A stretch of 64,000 bases of DNA from Sphingomonas lutea (GTDB lineage Bacteria; Pseudomonadota; Alphaproteobacteria; Sphingomonadales; Sphingomonadaceae): assembly GCF_014396785.1 (NCBI RefSeq), contig NZ_CP060718.1, positions 323,501 to 387,500 on the forward strand, read 5' to 3'. The position numbers and the translations under genes are program-made. A model generated the notes under the pieces. The model did not search any database and had not been told where the DNA came from. It saw nothing but the letters and a program-made list of their open reading frames with translations. Below are positions 27,802 through 39,154 of the stretch, in pieces (the first letter of the stretch is position 1; the number at the start of each line of letters is the position of its first letter).

Positions 27802-28860
27802 GTGCCTCTCACCCGCCTCGTCCTGACCGATTTCCGGTCCTACGCCTTCGCGCTGATCGAACCCGGCCCGGGTTTCGTCCTACTATCGGGCGAGAATGGC
27901 GCGGGTAAGACCAACATCCTCGAAGCCGTGTCGCTGCTCGCCCCCGGAAGGGGCTTACGCGGCGCAGCGTTATCGGAAATGGCGCGGCTCGGCGGCGGCG
28001 GCGGATTCGCCGTGGCGGCGCAACTCGGAGAAACCGACATTGGCACCGGCACGCAAGCCACCACGCCCGAACGCCGGCAGGTGCGCGTCAACGGCGCCCC
28101 GGCCGCCGTCAACAGCCTTGCTGAATGGTTGTCGGTGCTGTGGCTAACCCCGGCGATGGACCGGCTGTTCACCGGCAGCGCGGGCGACCGCCGCCGCTTC
28201 TTCGACCGCCTCGTGCTCGCGCTCGAACCTGCCCACGCGCACCATAGCGCCCGCTACGAAGCGGCGATGCGCGCACGCAACAAGTTGCTGGCCGAGCCCG
28301 AGACGGCGGATCCCGCGTGGCTGACGGCGTTGGAAGAAGCGATGGCCGAGCATGGCACGGCCATCGCCGAGGCGCGGGACCGAACAGCGAGTGCGCTCGA
28401 CACACGCCTTGCGTTGGTGCCCGACGACGGGTTCGCCCGGGCGGCAATCGCCATCGCCGGCTGGGAAGGCGGCGACCTGATCGCGATCCTGCGCGCCAAC
28501 CGTGCGCGCGACAGTGCCGCCGGCCGCGCGGTCGAGGGCCCGCATCGGCAGGACGTCGCCGTGCGCCACCGGCTCAAGGACATGCCTGCCGATCGCGCCT
28601 CCACGGGGGAGCAAAAAGCCCTTCTGCTTGGACTGATCCTGGCTCATGCCGATCTCGTCGCCGAGCGCCGCGCCGCGCCGCCCGTCCTGCTGCTCGACGA
28701 GGTCGCGGCCCATCTCGACCCGCGCCGCCGCGCCGCGCTGTTCGCCCGCCTCGAAGGCCGCGGGCAGGTGTGGATGACGGCGACCGAGGCGGGCCTGTTC
28801 GACGGCATCGGCCCCGCCGCGCGCTTCCACGTCGAGGCGGGAAGAGTCTCACCTGCGTGA
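27802..28860 (+). CDS. recF: DNA replication and repair protein RecF
   Basis: SMC-like ATPase that loads RecA at gapped DNA. Walker [10 protein letters not shown] is near residue 33, the signature [19 protein letters not shown] near 267, and Walker [14 protein letters not shown] near 293. The 352 residues agree with the family. The start is GTG 27802. It is two genes after dnaN and two before gyrB, keeping the ancestral replication-cluster order. Third positions are very GC-rich, so long antisense readings here are artefacts. Confidence 0.95.
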   Translation: MPLTRLVLTDFRSYAFALIEPGPGFVLLSGENGAGKTNILEAVSLLAPGRGLRGAALSEMARLGGGGGFAVAAQLGETDIGTGTQATTPERRQVRVNGAPAAVNSLAEWLSVLWLTPAMDRLFTGSAGDRRRFFDRLVLALEPAHAHHSARYEAAMRARNKLLAEPETADPAWLTALEEAMAEHGTAIAEARDRTASALDTRLALVPDDGFARAAIAIAGWEGGDLIAILRANRARDSAAGRAVEGPHRQDVAVRHRLKDMPADRASTGEQKALLLGLILAHADLVAERRAAPPVLLLDEVAAHLDPRRRAALFARLEGRGQVWMTATEAGLFDGIGPAARFHVEAGRVSPA

Positions 28861-28897
28861 CTGCCGACGGCATTTCCTAGCTCTCGCCTAGGGAAAG

Positions 28898-28926
28898 CTG
28901 GACTTTCTTCACTTTCCGTCTATATT
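28898..28926 (+). promoter_or_regulatory. Possible sigma-70 promoter of the DEAD-box helicase gene
   Basis: CTGGAC (28898-28903) and TATATT (28921-28926) are separated by 17 bases, close to housekeeping consensus. A transcript from here would have a leader of roughly 155 bases before the ATG at 29087. Assigned by eye. Confidence 0.45.
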
Positions 28927-28961
28927 GCACCGCAGCACGAGACGCTTTGCAAGCGGCGTGA

Positions 28962-29073
28962 ACCCCCCGATCAAGTCGGGGGCGGCCCGCGTCTCGATCG
29001 TTTTGCTCTCCAATTCACGCGGGGCGCTTTTTGACCCCTTTCGACCGCGCATTTTTGCGCGGCGACCCATTTT
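28962..29073 (+). promoter_or_regulatory. Structured 5' leader of the helicase gene
   Basis: The leader contains two stable hairpins. CCCCCGA pairs with TCGGGGG around 28965-28984, and CCGCGCA pairs with TGCGCGG around a T loop at about 29046-29063. A T-rich stretch (GCTTTTTGACCCCTTT) lies between them. Long structured leaders are common on cold-inducible RNA helicase genes; the regulatory role here is inferred. Confidence 0.4.
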
Positions 29074-29086
29074 TGGAATCCTATTC

Positions 29087-30610
29087 ATGTCATTTCACAC
29101 CCTCGGGCTGTCCAAGCCCCTGCTCGACGCGCTTGCCGCGAAAAATTATTCGCAGGCGACGCCGATCCAGCATCAGGCGATCCCGACCGTTTTGAGCGGC
29201 CGCGACCTGCTCGGCATTGCCCAGACCGGGACCGGAAAGACGGCGGCCTTCATGCTGCCTTCGCTCGATCGCCTCGCGGCCGAGCGCCAGATCCCCAAGC
29301 CGGGCCAGATCCGCATGCTGGTGCTTGCGCCGACGCGCGAGCTCGCTTCTCAGATCGCCGCCAGCGCCGAGACCTACGGCCGCTTCATGCGGCTATCGGT
29401 CGGCGTCATTTTCGGCGGCGTGCCCAACGGCAAGAGCGTGCGCACCGTTGCGCGCGGCCTCGACGTGCTTGTCGCGACGCCGGGCCGCCTGCTCGACCTG
29501 ATCGATCAGCGTGCCTTGAGCTTGCGCGAGCTTGAAATCCTCGTCCTCGACGAGGCCGACCAGATGCTCGACCTGGGCTTCATTCATGCGCTCAAGCGCA
29601 TCGTCGCCCTCGTCCCGCCCAAGCGCCAGACTTTGTTCTTCTCGGCCACCATGCCCAAGGCGATCAAGGAACTGGCCGACAAATATCTGACCAACCCCGC
29701 CGAGGTTGCGGTGACGCCGGTGGCCAAGACCGCCGACCGCGTCGCGCAGCGCGTGGTGATGGTCAACCAGGCGGAAAAGACCGCGCTTCTGACCATGTTC
29801 CTGCAGTCGGAGAAGACCGAGCGCGTGCTGGTCTTCAGCCGCACCAAGCATGGCGCCGACAAGATCGTGCGCATGCTCGAAGCGGCTGGTCTTTCGGCCA
29901 ATGCGATTCACGGCAACAAAAGCCAGGCGCAGCGCGAAAAGGCGCTGGCGCTGTTCCGCTCGGGCGAAGTGCCGGTGCTGATCGCGACCGACATCGCCGC
30001 GCGCGGGATCGACATTCCGGGCGTCAGCCACGTCATCAATTACGACCTGCCCGAAGTGCCGGAGCAATATGTTCACCGCATCGGCCGCACCGCGCGTGCC
30101 GGGGCGGAAGGGCAGGCGGCGGCGTTCTGCGCGCCCGATGAGCGCGGCTTGCTGCGCGACATCGAGCGGCTGACCCGCCAGCGCATCGAGGTTGCCGCGC
30201 TGCCGGCCGACTTCACGGTGAAGGTCGAGGAGCTCAAGCGCCTCAAGCTCGCGCCCAAGGCGCCAGAGCGGTCGGCGCGCCCGAACTTCAAGTCCGATCG
30301 CCGTCACGACGGCCAGCGCCGAGAGCAGCGCAACGACCGCCAGCGTCATCCGCATCGTGCCGACGGCCACGCTGCGCATCGGTCGGGCGCGCAGGACCGC
30401 AACGGCCAGCGCCGCGACGGTCAACGCAACGACGCCGTGCGCTCGCCGTACCGTCCGGAGGCGCATCGCGAGGTCGATGCCGCGCCGGCGCCGGCGCGCA
30501 CCAACCCCGGCCACGGTCATTCGCGGCCCGCGGGCGCCCACCCGCGCCCCGAGGGCGGCCAGCCCAAGCGCAAGTTCCGCCGTGGCGGGCCGCGCCGGGC
30601 GCAGGGCTAG
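29087..30610 (+). CDS. DEAD-box RNA helicase, RhlE-like
   Basis: ATP-dependent RNA unwinding, probably in ribosome assembly or mRNA decay and cold adaptation. Motifs in order are the Q motif FHTLGLSKPLLDAL with TPIQHQAIP, motif I AQTGTGKT near residue 47, PTRELASQ, DEAD in LVLDEADQMLDLGF near 150, SAT, and HRIGRTARAG near 335. The last 120 residues are a disordered Arg/His/Asn-rich tail (RRHDGQRREQRNDRQRHPHR) likely to bind RNA. I chose ATG 29087 because it opens the Q-motif region; longer in-frame codons cover the untranslated leader. It sits between recF and gyrB. Confidence 0.93.
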   Translation: MSFHTLGLSKPLLDALAAKNYSQATPIQHQAIPTVLSGRDLLGIAQTGTGKTAAFMLPSLDRLAAERQIPKPGQIRMLVLAPTRELASQIAASAETYGRFMRLSVGVIFGGVPNGKSVRTVARGLDVLVATPGRLLDLIDQRALSLRELEILVLDEADQMLDLGFIHALKRIVALVPPKRQTLFFSATMPKAIKELADKYLTNPAEVAVTPVAKTADRVAQRVVMVNQAEKTALLTMFLQSEKTERVLVFSRTKHGADKIVRMLEAAGLSANAIHGNKSQAQREKALALFRSGEVPVLIATDIAARGIDIPGVSHVINYDLPEVPEQYVHRIGRTARAGAEGQAAAFCAPDERGLLRDIERLTRQRIEVAALPADFTVKVEELKRLKLAPKAPERSARPNFKSDRRHDGQRREQRNDRQRHPHRADGHAAHRSGAQDRNGQRRDGQRNDAVRSPYRPEAHREVDAAPAPARTNPGHGHSRPAGAHPRPEGGQPKRKFRRGGPRRAQG

Positions 30611-30617
30611 CTTCTAG

Positions 30618-33206
<2,589 letters not shown>

Positions 33207-33239
33207 GAACCGCGTGCCCATGGCGTTGTTGGCTAGCCC

Positions 33240-34001
33240 GTGACCAGCGGCACCATCACCGTCGCCTCGTACAACATGCGCAAGGCCGTCGGGCTCGACC
33301 GGCGGCGCGATCCGCATCGCGTGCTCGATGTATTGCATGAGATCGATGCCGACGTGGTTGCCTTGCAGGAGGCGGACAAGCGGGTTGGCGGGCGCGGGTC
33401 GGCGATCCCGCATGAGTTGATCGACGAATACGGGCTGTACACGCCGGTCCACCTTGGGGTGCGGCACAAGCGGCCGCTCGAGAAGACGCGGGTGCATGCC
33501 GAGAAACTGCTCAAGGTAAACACGCGCAACATCGGCTGGCACGGCAACGCGTTGCTGATCAAGCGTCACGTCGGGGTGATCGACTGCGCGACGATCGAGC
33601 TGCCGACGCTCGAGCCGCGCGGCGCGGTGCTTGCGGAGTTGCTGATCGGGGACAAGCCGATCCGCGTCGTCGGCATGCACCTCGACCTGTCCGGGTTGTG
33701 GCGGCGGCGGCAGTTGCGCGCGATCCTCGACGCCGTCGACCGCCGGCAGCAGCGCATGCCAACGGTGTTGATGGGCGACACCAACGAATGGCGCGTCGCC
33801 GGGGGCTGCCTGCGCGAGCTCAACGGCGACTTCTGCATCGCGCCGACGGGCCCGAGCTTCCATGCGCGCCATCCGGTCGCCGCGCTCGACCGCATTATCG
33901 TTCACCGCGACCTCGGGATCGAGGCGGCGGGGGTGCATATGACGGAGGCAGCGCGGCGCGCGTCGGACCATTTGCCGATCTGGGCACGGATCAGCGTCTA
34001 G
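33240..34001 (+). CDS. Endonuclease/exonuclease/phosphatase family protein
   Basis: Metal-dependent hydrolase of the EEP superfamily; the substrate could be DNA or a phosphoester. The 253 residues show ASYNMRKAVGLDRRRDPHRV at the start, ADVVALQEADKR with the metal Glu near residue 42, GDTNEWRVAGG near 180 and the terminal SDHLPIWARI with catalytic Asp-His. The start is GTG 33240. The stop overlaps the rpoN stop on the opposite strand by three bases. Confidence 0.88.
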   Translation: MTSGTITVASYNMRKAVGLDRRRDPHRVLDVLHEIDADVVALQEADKRVGGRGSAIPHELIDEYGLYTPVHLGVRHKRPLEKTRVHAEKLLKVNTRNIGWHGNALLIKRHVGVIDCATIELPTLEPRGAVLAELLIGDKPIRVVGMHLDLSGLWRRRQLRAILDAVDRRQQRMPTVLMGDTNEWRVAGGCLRELNGDFCIAPTGPSFHARHPVAALDRIIVHRDLGIEAAGVHMTEAARRASDHLPIWARISV

Positions 34002-35445
34002 CCCGCAATCTTCCTCAGCCGTCGGCGCTGGACTGACGATCCAATCCCCATCGCTTCGCGATACTTGACCACGGTGCGACGCGCGCAGTCGAAGCCGCGC
34101 TGCTTAAGCAAGGCCGCGATGGCGTCGTCGCTGAGGATGTCAGACTCCGCGTCGATCAACTCCTTGATCGCAGCCTTGACCGCGTTCGATGAGGCCCCGT
34201 CGCCTTCGGCTGACGCCACGCCCGATCCGAAGAAATATTTGAGCTCGTAGAGCCCGCGGTCGCACAGCAGATATTTGTTCGAAGTCACCCGGCTGACGGT
34301 CGATTCATGCATCTCGATCGCCTCGGCGACCTCGCGCAGCGTCAGCGGCTTCATCGCCGCGACGCCGTGTTCGAAGAAGCCCTGCTGGCGCTTGACGATC
34401 TCCGACACGACCTTGACGATCGTCCGCGCGCGCTGGTCGAGCGCCTTGACCAGCCAGTTGGCGCTGGCCAGGCATTCGCTCAGCCAGGCGCGCGACGCCT
34501 TGTCCTGCGGCCCGGTCTTGAGCTCTTGATAATAGCGGCGGTTGACGAGCACGCGGGCAGCGTGGCCTGGTTGAGCTCGACCGCGAACCCGGCGCGCGTG
34601 GTGCGGACGAACACATCGGGGGTGACGTCGACCGAGGCGCTGCCCGAATATTGGCAGCCGGGCTTGGGGTCGTAGGCGCGCAATTCGCGGATCATGTCGG
34701 CGAGATCCTCGTCGTCGACCCGGCAAATGCGCTTGAGGTCCTGCATCCGGCCCTTCGACAGCAGTTCGAGATTGTCGATCAGCCGTGCCATCGCGGGGTC
34801 GTAGCGGTCGGCCGCCTTGGCCTGCAGCGCAAGGCATTCGCTCAAAGACCGCGCGCCGACGCCCGGCGGGTCGAGCCCCTGCACCAGCGCGAGCGCTTCC
34901 TCGACGAGCTGCAGCGGCGCGCCCGAGGCCGCGGCGATGTCGTCGAGATCGACCGACAGGTATCCGGTCTCGTCGATCATCTGGGCGATCACGCGCGCGA
35001 GCTCCCCCGTGGCCCCCGACGCCCCGTGCAATTGATCGAGCAGATGCTCGGCAAGCGACTGCGCGGCATATTCCAGCCGATCGAAGTCGAAGGCTTCCTC
35101 ACCGCCGCCGGACGTCACGACATCGCTGAAACTGTCGACCTCGAGCGCCTCGGCAGTGGTGTCGTGGTCGAGCGGCCGGTCGTCCTCGGCCTGGCCCATG
35201 ATGATGTCGTCGGCGCCGGGATCGTCGGGTGCCTCGTTGCTGTCCTCGGGGGCCGAGGCCGTCGGCGCATCCCCTTCGTCCTCGCTCGAGGGCGCTTCGA
35301 GCAGCGGGTTTTTCGACAATTCCTCGGCGATATAGGCTTCGAGCTCGAGGTTGCTGAGCTGGAGCAGCTTGATCGCCTGGGCAAGCTGGGGCGTGAGCAC
35401 CAGCGATTGCGATTGGCGGATGCCAAGGCTCGGTCCGAGGCCCAT
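33998..35445 (-). CDS. rpoN: RNA polymerase sigma-54 factor, frame broken in the middle
   Basis: Sigma factor for -24/-12 promoters needing AAA+ activators. The N-terminal Gln/Leu activator region (RQSQSLVLTPQLAQAIKLLQ) opens the protein at 35445, followed by an acidic linker and the core-binding domain. Near 34555-34557 one G is missing (C on the coding strand). The frame ELNQATLP should continue VLVNRRYYQELKTGPQDKA, which the next frame does. It then has the helix-turn-helix and the RpoN box ARRTVVKYREAMGI, ending at 33998. Restored length is 482. The conserved tail in the alternate frame indicates a sequence error. It is downstream of lptB, the usual arrangement. Confidence 0.9.
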
Positions 35446-35460
35446 GGCGTTCGCCCGGCC

Positions 35461-36234
35461 CTAAAGCGCGAAGCTCTCGCCGAGGTAAAGGCGCCGGACT
35501 TCCTGGTCGGCAACCAACGCTTCGGGAGTACCCTGGAACAGAACCTGCCCGTCATAGATGATGCAGGCGCGATCGACGATGTCGAGCGTCTCGCGGACAT
35601 TATGGTCGGTAATGAGGACGCCGATGTCGCGCTTCTTCAATTCGCGCACCAGCTCACGGATATCGGAAATGGAAATGGGGTCGATGCCCGCGAACGGCTC
35701 ATCGAGAAGCATGATCGACGGCTCGGCCGCCAATGCACGCGCGATCTCGCACCGGCGCCGCTCGCCGCCCGACAACGCCATCGCCGGCGATTCGCGCAGG
35801 CTTTCGATGCCAAACTCGCCTAGCAATTGCTCTAGCCGGTCGCGGCGCGTCTGCGCATCGGGCTCGGCGACCTGGAGAACGGCCATGATATTCTCCTCGA
35901 CCGTTAGCCCCCGGAAGATCGAGGTTTCCTGCGGAAGATAGCCGAGGCCGAGGATGGCGCGGCGATACATCGGCAAGCCGGTGATGTCCTGACCGTCGAG
36001 AAAGATGCGCCCGCTGTCCGGGTTGACCAGCCCCATGACCGAATAGAAGCAGGTCGTCTTGCCCGCACCGTTGGGGCCGAGCAGGCCGACCACTTCGCCG
36101 CGCCGCACTTCGAGTGACACGTCGAGCAACACGGCGCGCCGGTCATAGGCCTTGGCGATCGAGCGGACTTCAAGGCCGTCGCCGGTCTGCCGTGCGCTGG
36201 CGGTAGACCGGGCGATGGTCGCGGCTTCGTTCAC
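35461..36234 (-). CDS. lptB: Lipopolysaccharide export ATP-binding protein LptB
   Basis: ATPase powering LPS extraction from the inner membrane with LptFG. The 257 residues show Walker A LLGPNGAGKTT near residue 50, the Q-loop LPQETSIFRGLTVEENI, signature LSGGERRRCEIARAL near 155, and Walker B IMLLDEPFAGIDP, all close to LptB family text. An N-terminal extension of about 18 residues precedes the usual start, and an internal start is possible. It sits between lptA and rpoN, the classical order lptC-lptA-lptB-rpoN. Confidence 0.96.
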   Translation of the reverse strand: MNEAATIARSTASARQTGDGLEVRSIAKAYDRRAVLLDVSLEVRRGEVVGLLGPNGAGKTTCFYSVMGLVNPDSGRIFLDGQDITGLPMYRRAILGLGYLPQETSIFRGLTVEENIMAVLQVAEPDAQTRRDRLEQLLGEFGIESLRESPAMALSGGERRRCEIARALAAEPSIMLLDEPFAGIDPISISDIRELVRELKKRDIGVLITDHNVRETLDIVDRACIIYDGQVLFQGTPEALVADQEVRRLYLGESFAL

Positions 36235-36238
36235 GCGA

Positions 36239-36787
36239 TCAGCCGCCGCCGCGCCGCGGCACGGTGAAGCGGCCGGTTACGCGCCCGCCGCTCTGGTTCA
36301 CGCCCGGGGGACCGCCGTCGATCACCGCGCGGCCCGAATTGAGGTCGATCATCAGCCGGGCGCCGGTGACCCGGTTGGCCCCGCGGTCGAGCTGGACGTT
36401 GCCAAGCAAGGTGATCAGCTTGCGGTCGAGGTCATAGATGCCGATGTCGCCGCGCGCGGTTTCGGACGGGCTTCGGACGACCACGCCCCCGGCCGCGTCG
36501 AGCCGTCGGATCTGCACCCCGCCGCCGCCCGAATAGGCGACCGTGAGCCGCTGCGTTTCCAGCGTCAGAGCGTCCTGGCGGACCTGCACATTGCCGACGA
36601 AAAGCGCACGGTCGGCGCGATCCTGCACCTCGATCCGGTCGGCCGACACATCGACGGGCGCATTGCTGTTGTGGCCCTGAAGCGCCGACCTCGACGTGTT
36701 CGATTGTGCAACCGCGCCCGACGCGACGGGTCCCGCGACGGCAAAAGTGATTGCAAGAATGATGCCGAACGGACGCATGCGCATCAT
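36239..36787 (-). CDS. lptA: Lipopolysaccharide transport protein LptA
   Basis: Periplasmic bridge protein that carries LPS between the membranes. A signal peptide (MMRMRPFGIILAITFAVAGPVASG) precedes the OstA beta-jellyroll. Its repeats are NAPVDVSADRIEVQDRADRA, FVGNVQVRQDALTLETQRL and ANRVTGARLMIDLNSGRAVIDGG. The 182 residues end in an Arg/Gly tail. Its start overlaps the lptC stop by four bases, so lptC-lptA-lptB form one operon. Confidence 0.93.
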   Translation of the reverse strand: MMRMRPFGIILAITFAVAGPVASGAVAQSNTSRSALQGHNSNAPVDVSADRIEVQDRADRALFVGNVQVRQDALTLETQRLTVAYSGGGGVQIRRLDAAGGVVVRSPSETARGDIGIYDLDRKLITLLGNVQLDRGANRVTGARLMIDLNSGRAVIDGGPPGVNQSGGRVTGRFTVPRRGGG

Positions 36788-37422
36788 CTGACCGCGCCTT
36801 GCGTGATTTTCAAGCGAGCACGTCCATTCAGGATCAGCGTGCGCGTGCCGAGATCGGCGCGCAGTTGATCGGCCTCGAAGGTTCCAAGCCGGGTCGAGCC
36901 GGTCACGGGACCATCGCTGACGACCTGGCGGTCCTTGAGATCGACCTTCACGTCGCGCGTCGCCAGCCGATAGCCGTCCGGCCCGAGGACGCGGATCGGG
37001 CCGTCGACGACCACTTGCTGCGTATCAAGATTGTAGCGGCCCTGATTGGCGCCAATCCGGACCGGACCTTGCTGCAACTGGAGTTGCGCGAACATGCCGC
37101 GGATGTCGACAATGGGCTCGTCGGAAGTCTGCTGGATGGCGTTGTTGGCGACGATTTCGAAGCGCTGCCCCTTGTTGTCGGTCCCAGTGTAGCGCGCCGA
37201 TTCGACGCGCATCCGTTCGGGCGCATTGTCGACCTTCTTCTTGTCGAGGATGAAGCTGACGTCGCCATCTCGGTCGAGCGGTGCCACTGCAAGCACGGCG
37301 ATGACGACGCCGACCGCCGCCGGAAGAACGACCTTCGACCAGCCGATCAGCCGGTCGTGCGCGCTGCCCGGCACGGCCCAGCGGCGCTTGGTGCCGCGGC
37401 GGTTGATCGCGGCTTCAGACAT
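36784..37422 (-). CDS. lptC: LPS export ABC transporter periplasmic protein LptC
   Basis: Bitopic protein linking LptBFG to LptA. A single transmembrane helix at about residues 29-47 (VVLPAAVGVVIAVLAVAPL) is followed by a jellyroll domain. It contains RVESARYTGTDNKGQRFEI, RYNLDTQQVVVDGPIRVLGP and SDGPVTGSTRLGTFEADQL, typical of the alphaproteobacterial LptC (DUF1239) form. Length is 212. It is coupled to lptA by a four-base overlap and preceded by the RNase D gene, eight bases upstream. Confidence 0.9.
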   Translation of the reverse strand: MSEAAINRRGTKRRWAVPGSAHDRLIGWSKVVLPAAVGVVIAVLAVAPLDRDGDVSFILDKKKVDNAPERMRVESARYTGTDNKGQRFEIVANNAIQQTSDEPIVDIRGMFAQLQLQQGPVRIGANQGRYNLDTQQVVVDGPIRVLGPDGYRLATRDVKVDLKDRQVVSDGPVTGSTRLGTFEADQLRADLGTRTLILNGRARLKITQGAVR

Positions 37423-37430
37423 GGACCCGG

Positions 37431-38054
37431 CTATCCGTCATGCGCGAAAATGTCCGTGTCGGCCCAGCCCGCAATGTCGAGCAGGGCACGTGCCGGCAGG
37501 AAGGCGAAGCACGCCTGCGCGAGTTCGACTCGGCCCTCGCGCGCCAGACGTTCGTCGAGCTTGGCCTTGAGCGCGTGCAGGTAGCGGACATCGCTTGCGG
37601 CATATTCGCGCTGTGCCTCCGACAGTTCGTCGGCGCCCCAGTCGCTGGTCTGCTGCTGCTTCGACACTTCGATGTTGAGCAATTCGCGCACCAGATCCTT
37701 GAGCCCGTGCCGGTCGGTGTAGGTGCGCACCAGCCGCGACGCGGTGCGCGTGCAGTAAAGCGGCGCGGCAATGATGCCGAGGTACGCGTGCATGATGCCA
37801 ACGTCGAAGCGCGCGAAATGATAGAGCTTCAGCCGAGCCCCGTCGGACAGCAGGGCCTTGAGGTTGGGCGCGGCATAATCGCTGCCTTGGCGGAAGCGGA
37901 CCAGATGCTCGTCGCCCTGACCGTCCGACAATTGCACCACGCACAGCCGGTCGCGACCGGCCATCAACCCCATCGCCTCGGTATCGACGGCGATCGGGCC
38001 GTCGGCGAAGCGCACGTCGGCGGGCAGGTCCTCTTCGTGAAAATGGATGGCCAT
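37431..38054 (-). CDS. Ribonuclease D, single-domain form
   Basis: 3'-5' exoribonuclease of the DEDDy type, acting on tRNA and other small RNAs. Motif Exo I is VDTEAMGLM near residue 23, Exo II HFARFDVGIMHAYLG near 78, and Exo III ASDVRYLHAL near 150. It has only 207 residues and lacks HRDC domains, so it is the compact RNase D-like form common in alphaproteobacteria. First gene of the run leading into lptC-lptA-lptB; cotranscription is likely from the eight-base gap. Confidence 0.9.
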   Translation of the reverse strand: MAIHFHEEDLPADVRFADGPIAVDTEAMGLMAGRDRLCVVQLSDGQGDEHLVRFRQGSDYAAPNLKALLSDGARLKLYHFARFDVGIMHAYLGIIAAPLYCTRTASRLVRTYTDRHGLKDLVRELLNIEVSKQQQTSDWGADELSEAQREYAASDVRYLHALKAKLDERLAREGRVELAQACFAFLPARALLDIAGWADTDIFAHDG

Positions 38055-38266
38055 GCAGTCTCTTTCGTTCGGCGTTGCGCTCCGCTTTAGTCCGGCTGGT
38101 GCTCGGCATTCCAGCCCCGCGCCGATTCAATCCACTAGAGCGAGCGTGATTTTTGCTGTAAGCGCGTGAACCGTGCGTGAGTGAGAAATGCACGGACCGG
38201 TTGCGCAGTCCTTGCCCGAGGCGCGGTGGTTTAGGGATCATGGGGCAGTAAGAGTTCGGAAATTTC

Positions 38267-39085
38267 ATGGGTTTTGACAGAGGGCGCAAGGGGGATCGCG
38301 GCGGGCGCGGCCGCGACAAGCGCGACAGTTTCGGCGACGACAATTTCAGCGGCGGTAGTGAGTTCGGCGGCGGCGGTTTCCAGGACCGCGGCGGCTTCGC
38401 TGGCGGCGGCGGCCGTGGCGGCTACGGCGGCGGTGGCGGCGGTGGCTATGGTGACCGCGGCGGCTTCGGCGGTGGCGGCGGCGCTGGCGGCTACGGCGGC
38501 GGTGGAGGCGGTGGCTTCCGTGGCGGCGGCGGCGGCGGTTTCCGCGGCGGCGGCGCTGGCGGCATGCCCCCGCAGGTTGTTGGCGAAGGCAAGGGCACCG
38601 TCAAATTCTTCAACCCGCAAAAGGGCTTCGGCTTCATCGTTCGCGATGACGGCGCGGAAGATGTGTTCGTGCACATCTCGGCGGTCGAGCAGGCGGGACT
38701 GACCGACCTGGCCGATGGCCAGCCGCTCGAGTTCACGCTGGTCGATCGCGGTGGCCGGATTTCGGCGACCAATTTGCGAATCGAAGGCGATCCGATGCCG
38801 GTCGAGCGCAGCGGCGGCGGCGATCGCGCCGGCGCTGGCGGCGGCGGTGGCCCGCAGCGGCAGCTGACGGGCGAAAAGGCCAGCGGCACGGTCAAGTTCT
38901 TCAATTCGATGAAGGGCTTCGGTTTCATCCAGCGCGACGATGGCCAGCCGGATGCATTCGTGCACATTTCGGCGGTCGAGCGTGCGGGCATCCCGACGCT
39001 CAACGAAGGCGACCGACTCGAATTCGAACTCGAAGTCGACCGCCGCGGGAAGATGGCCGCGGTCAACCTGCAGACGATCAGCTAG
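38267..39085 (+). CDS. Two-domain cold-shock protein with long glycine-rich N-terminus
   Basis: Predicted RNA-binding protein of 272 residues. Residues 1-105 are a low-complexity Gly/Arg/Phe/Tyr region with many GGGG and RGG-like motifs. Two cold-shock domains follow at about 107-170 and 203-271. Each has the RNA-binding words KGFGFI and FVHIS (GTVKFFNPQKGFGFI and GTVKFFNSMKGFGFI). An Ala/Gly linker separates them. Alphaproteobacteria often have double-CSD proteins, but so long an RGG-like tail is unusual and could drive condensate formation. The 212-base gap upstream holds nothing I can assign beyond a presumed promoter. A strong terminator follows. Confidence 0.93.
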   Translation: MGFDRGRKGDRGGRGRDKRDSFGDDNFSGGSEFGGGGFQDRGGFAGGGGRGGYGGGGGGGYGDRGGFGGGGGAGGYGGGGGGGFRGGGGGGFRGGGAGGMPPQVVGEGKGTVKFFNPQKGFGFIVRDDGAEDVFVHISAVEQAGLTDLADGQPLEFTLVDRGGRISATNLRIEGDPMPVERSGGGDRAGAGGGGGPQRQLTGEKASGTVKFFNSMKGFGFIQRDDGQPDAFVHISAVERAGIPTLNEGDRLEFELEVDRRGKMAAVNLQTIS

Positions 39086-39112
39086 AACGAACCCGTTTCG
39101 ACGGGGGCAAGG

Positions 39113-39146
39113 CACCCGCCCGGCGCAATCCGGGCGGGTGTTTTTT
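39113..39146 (+). terminator. Rho-independent terminator of the cold-shock gene
   Basis: A perfect 11-bp stem (CACCCGCCCGG with CCGGGCGGGTG, six-base loop) is followed directly by six T residues at 39141-39146. It starts 28 bases after the cold-shock stop. It may also help separate that gene from the convergent ligase gene. Confidence 0.93.
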
Positions 39147-39154
39147 ATGCTTGT

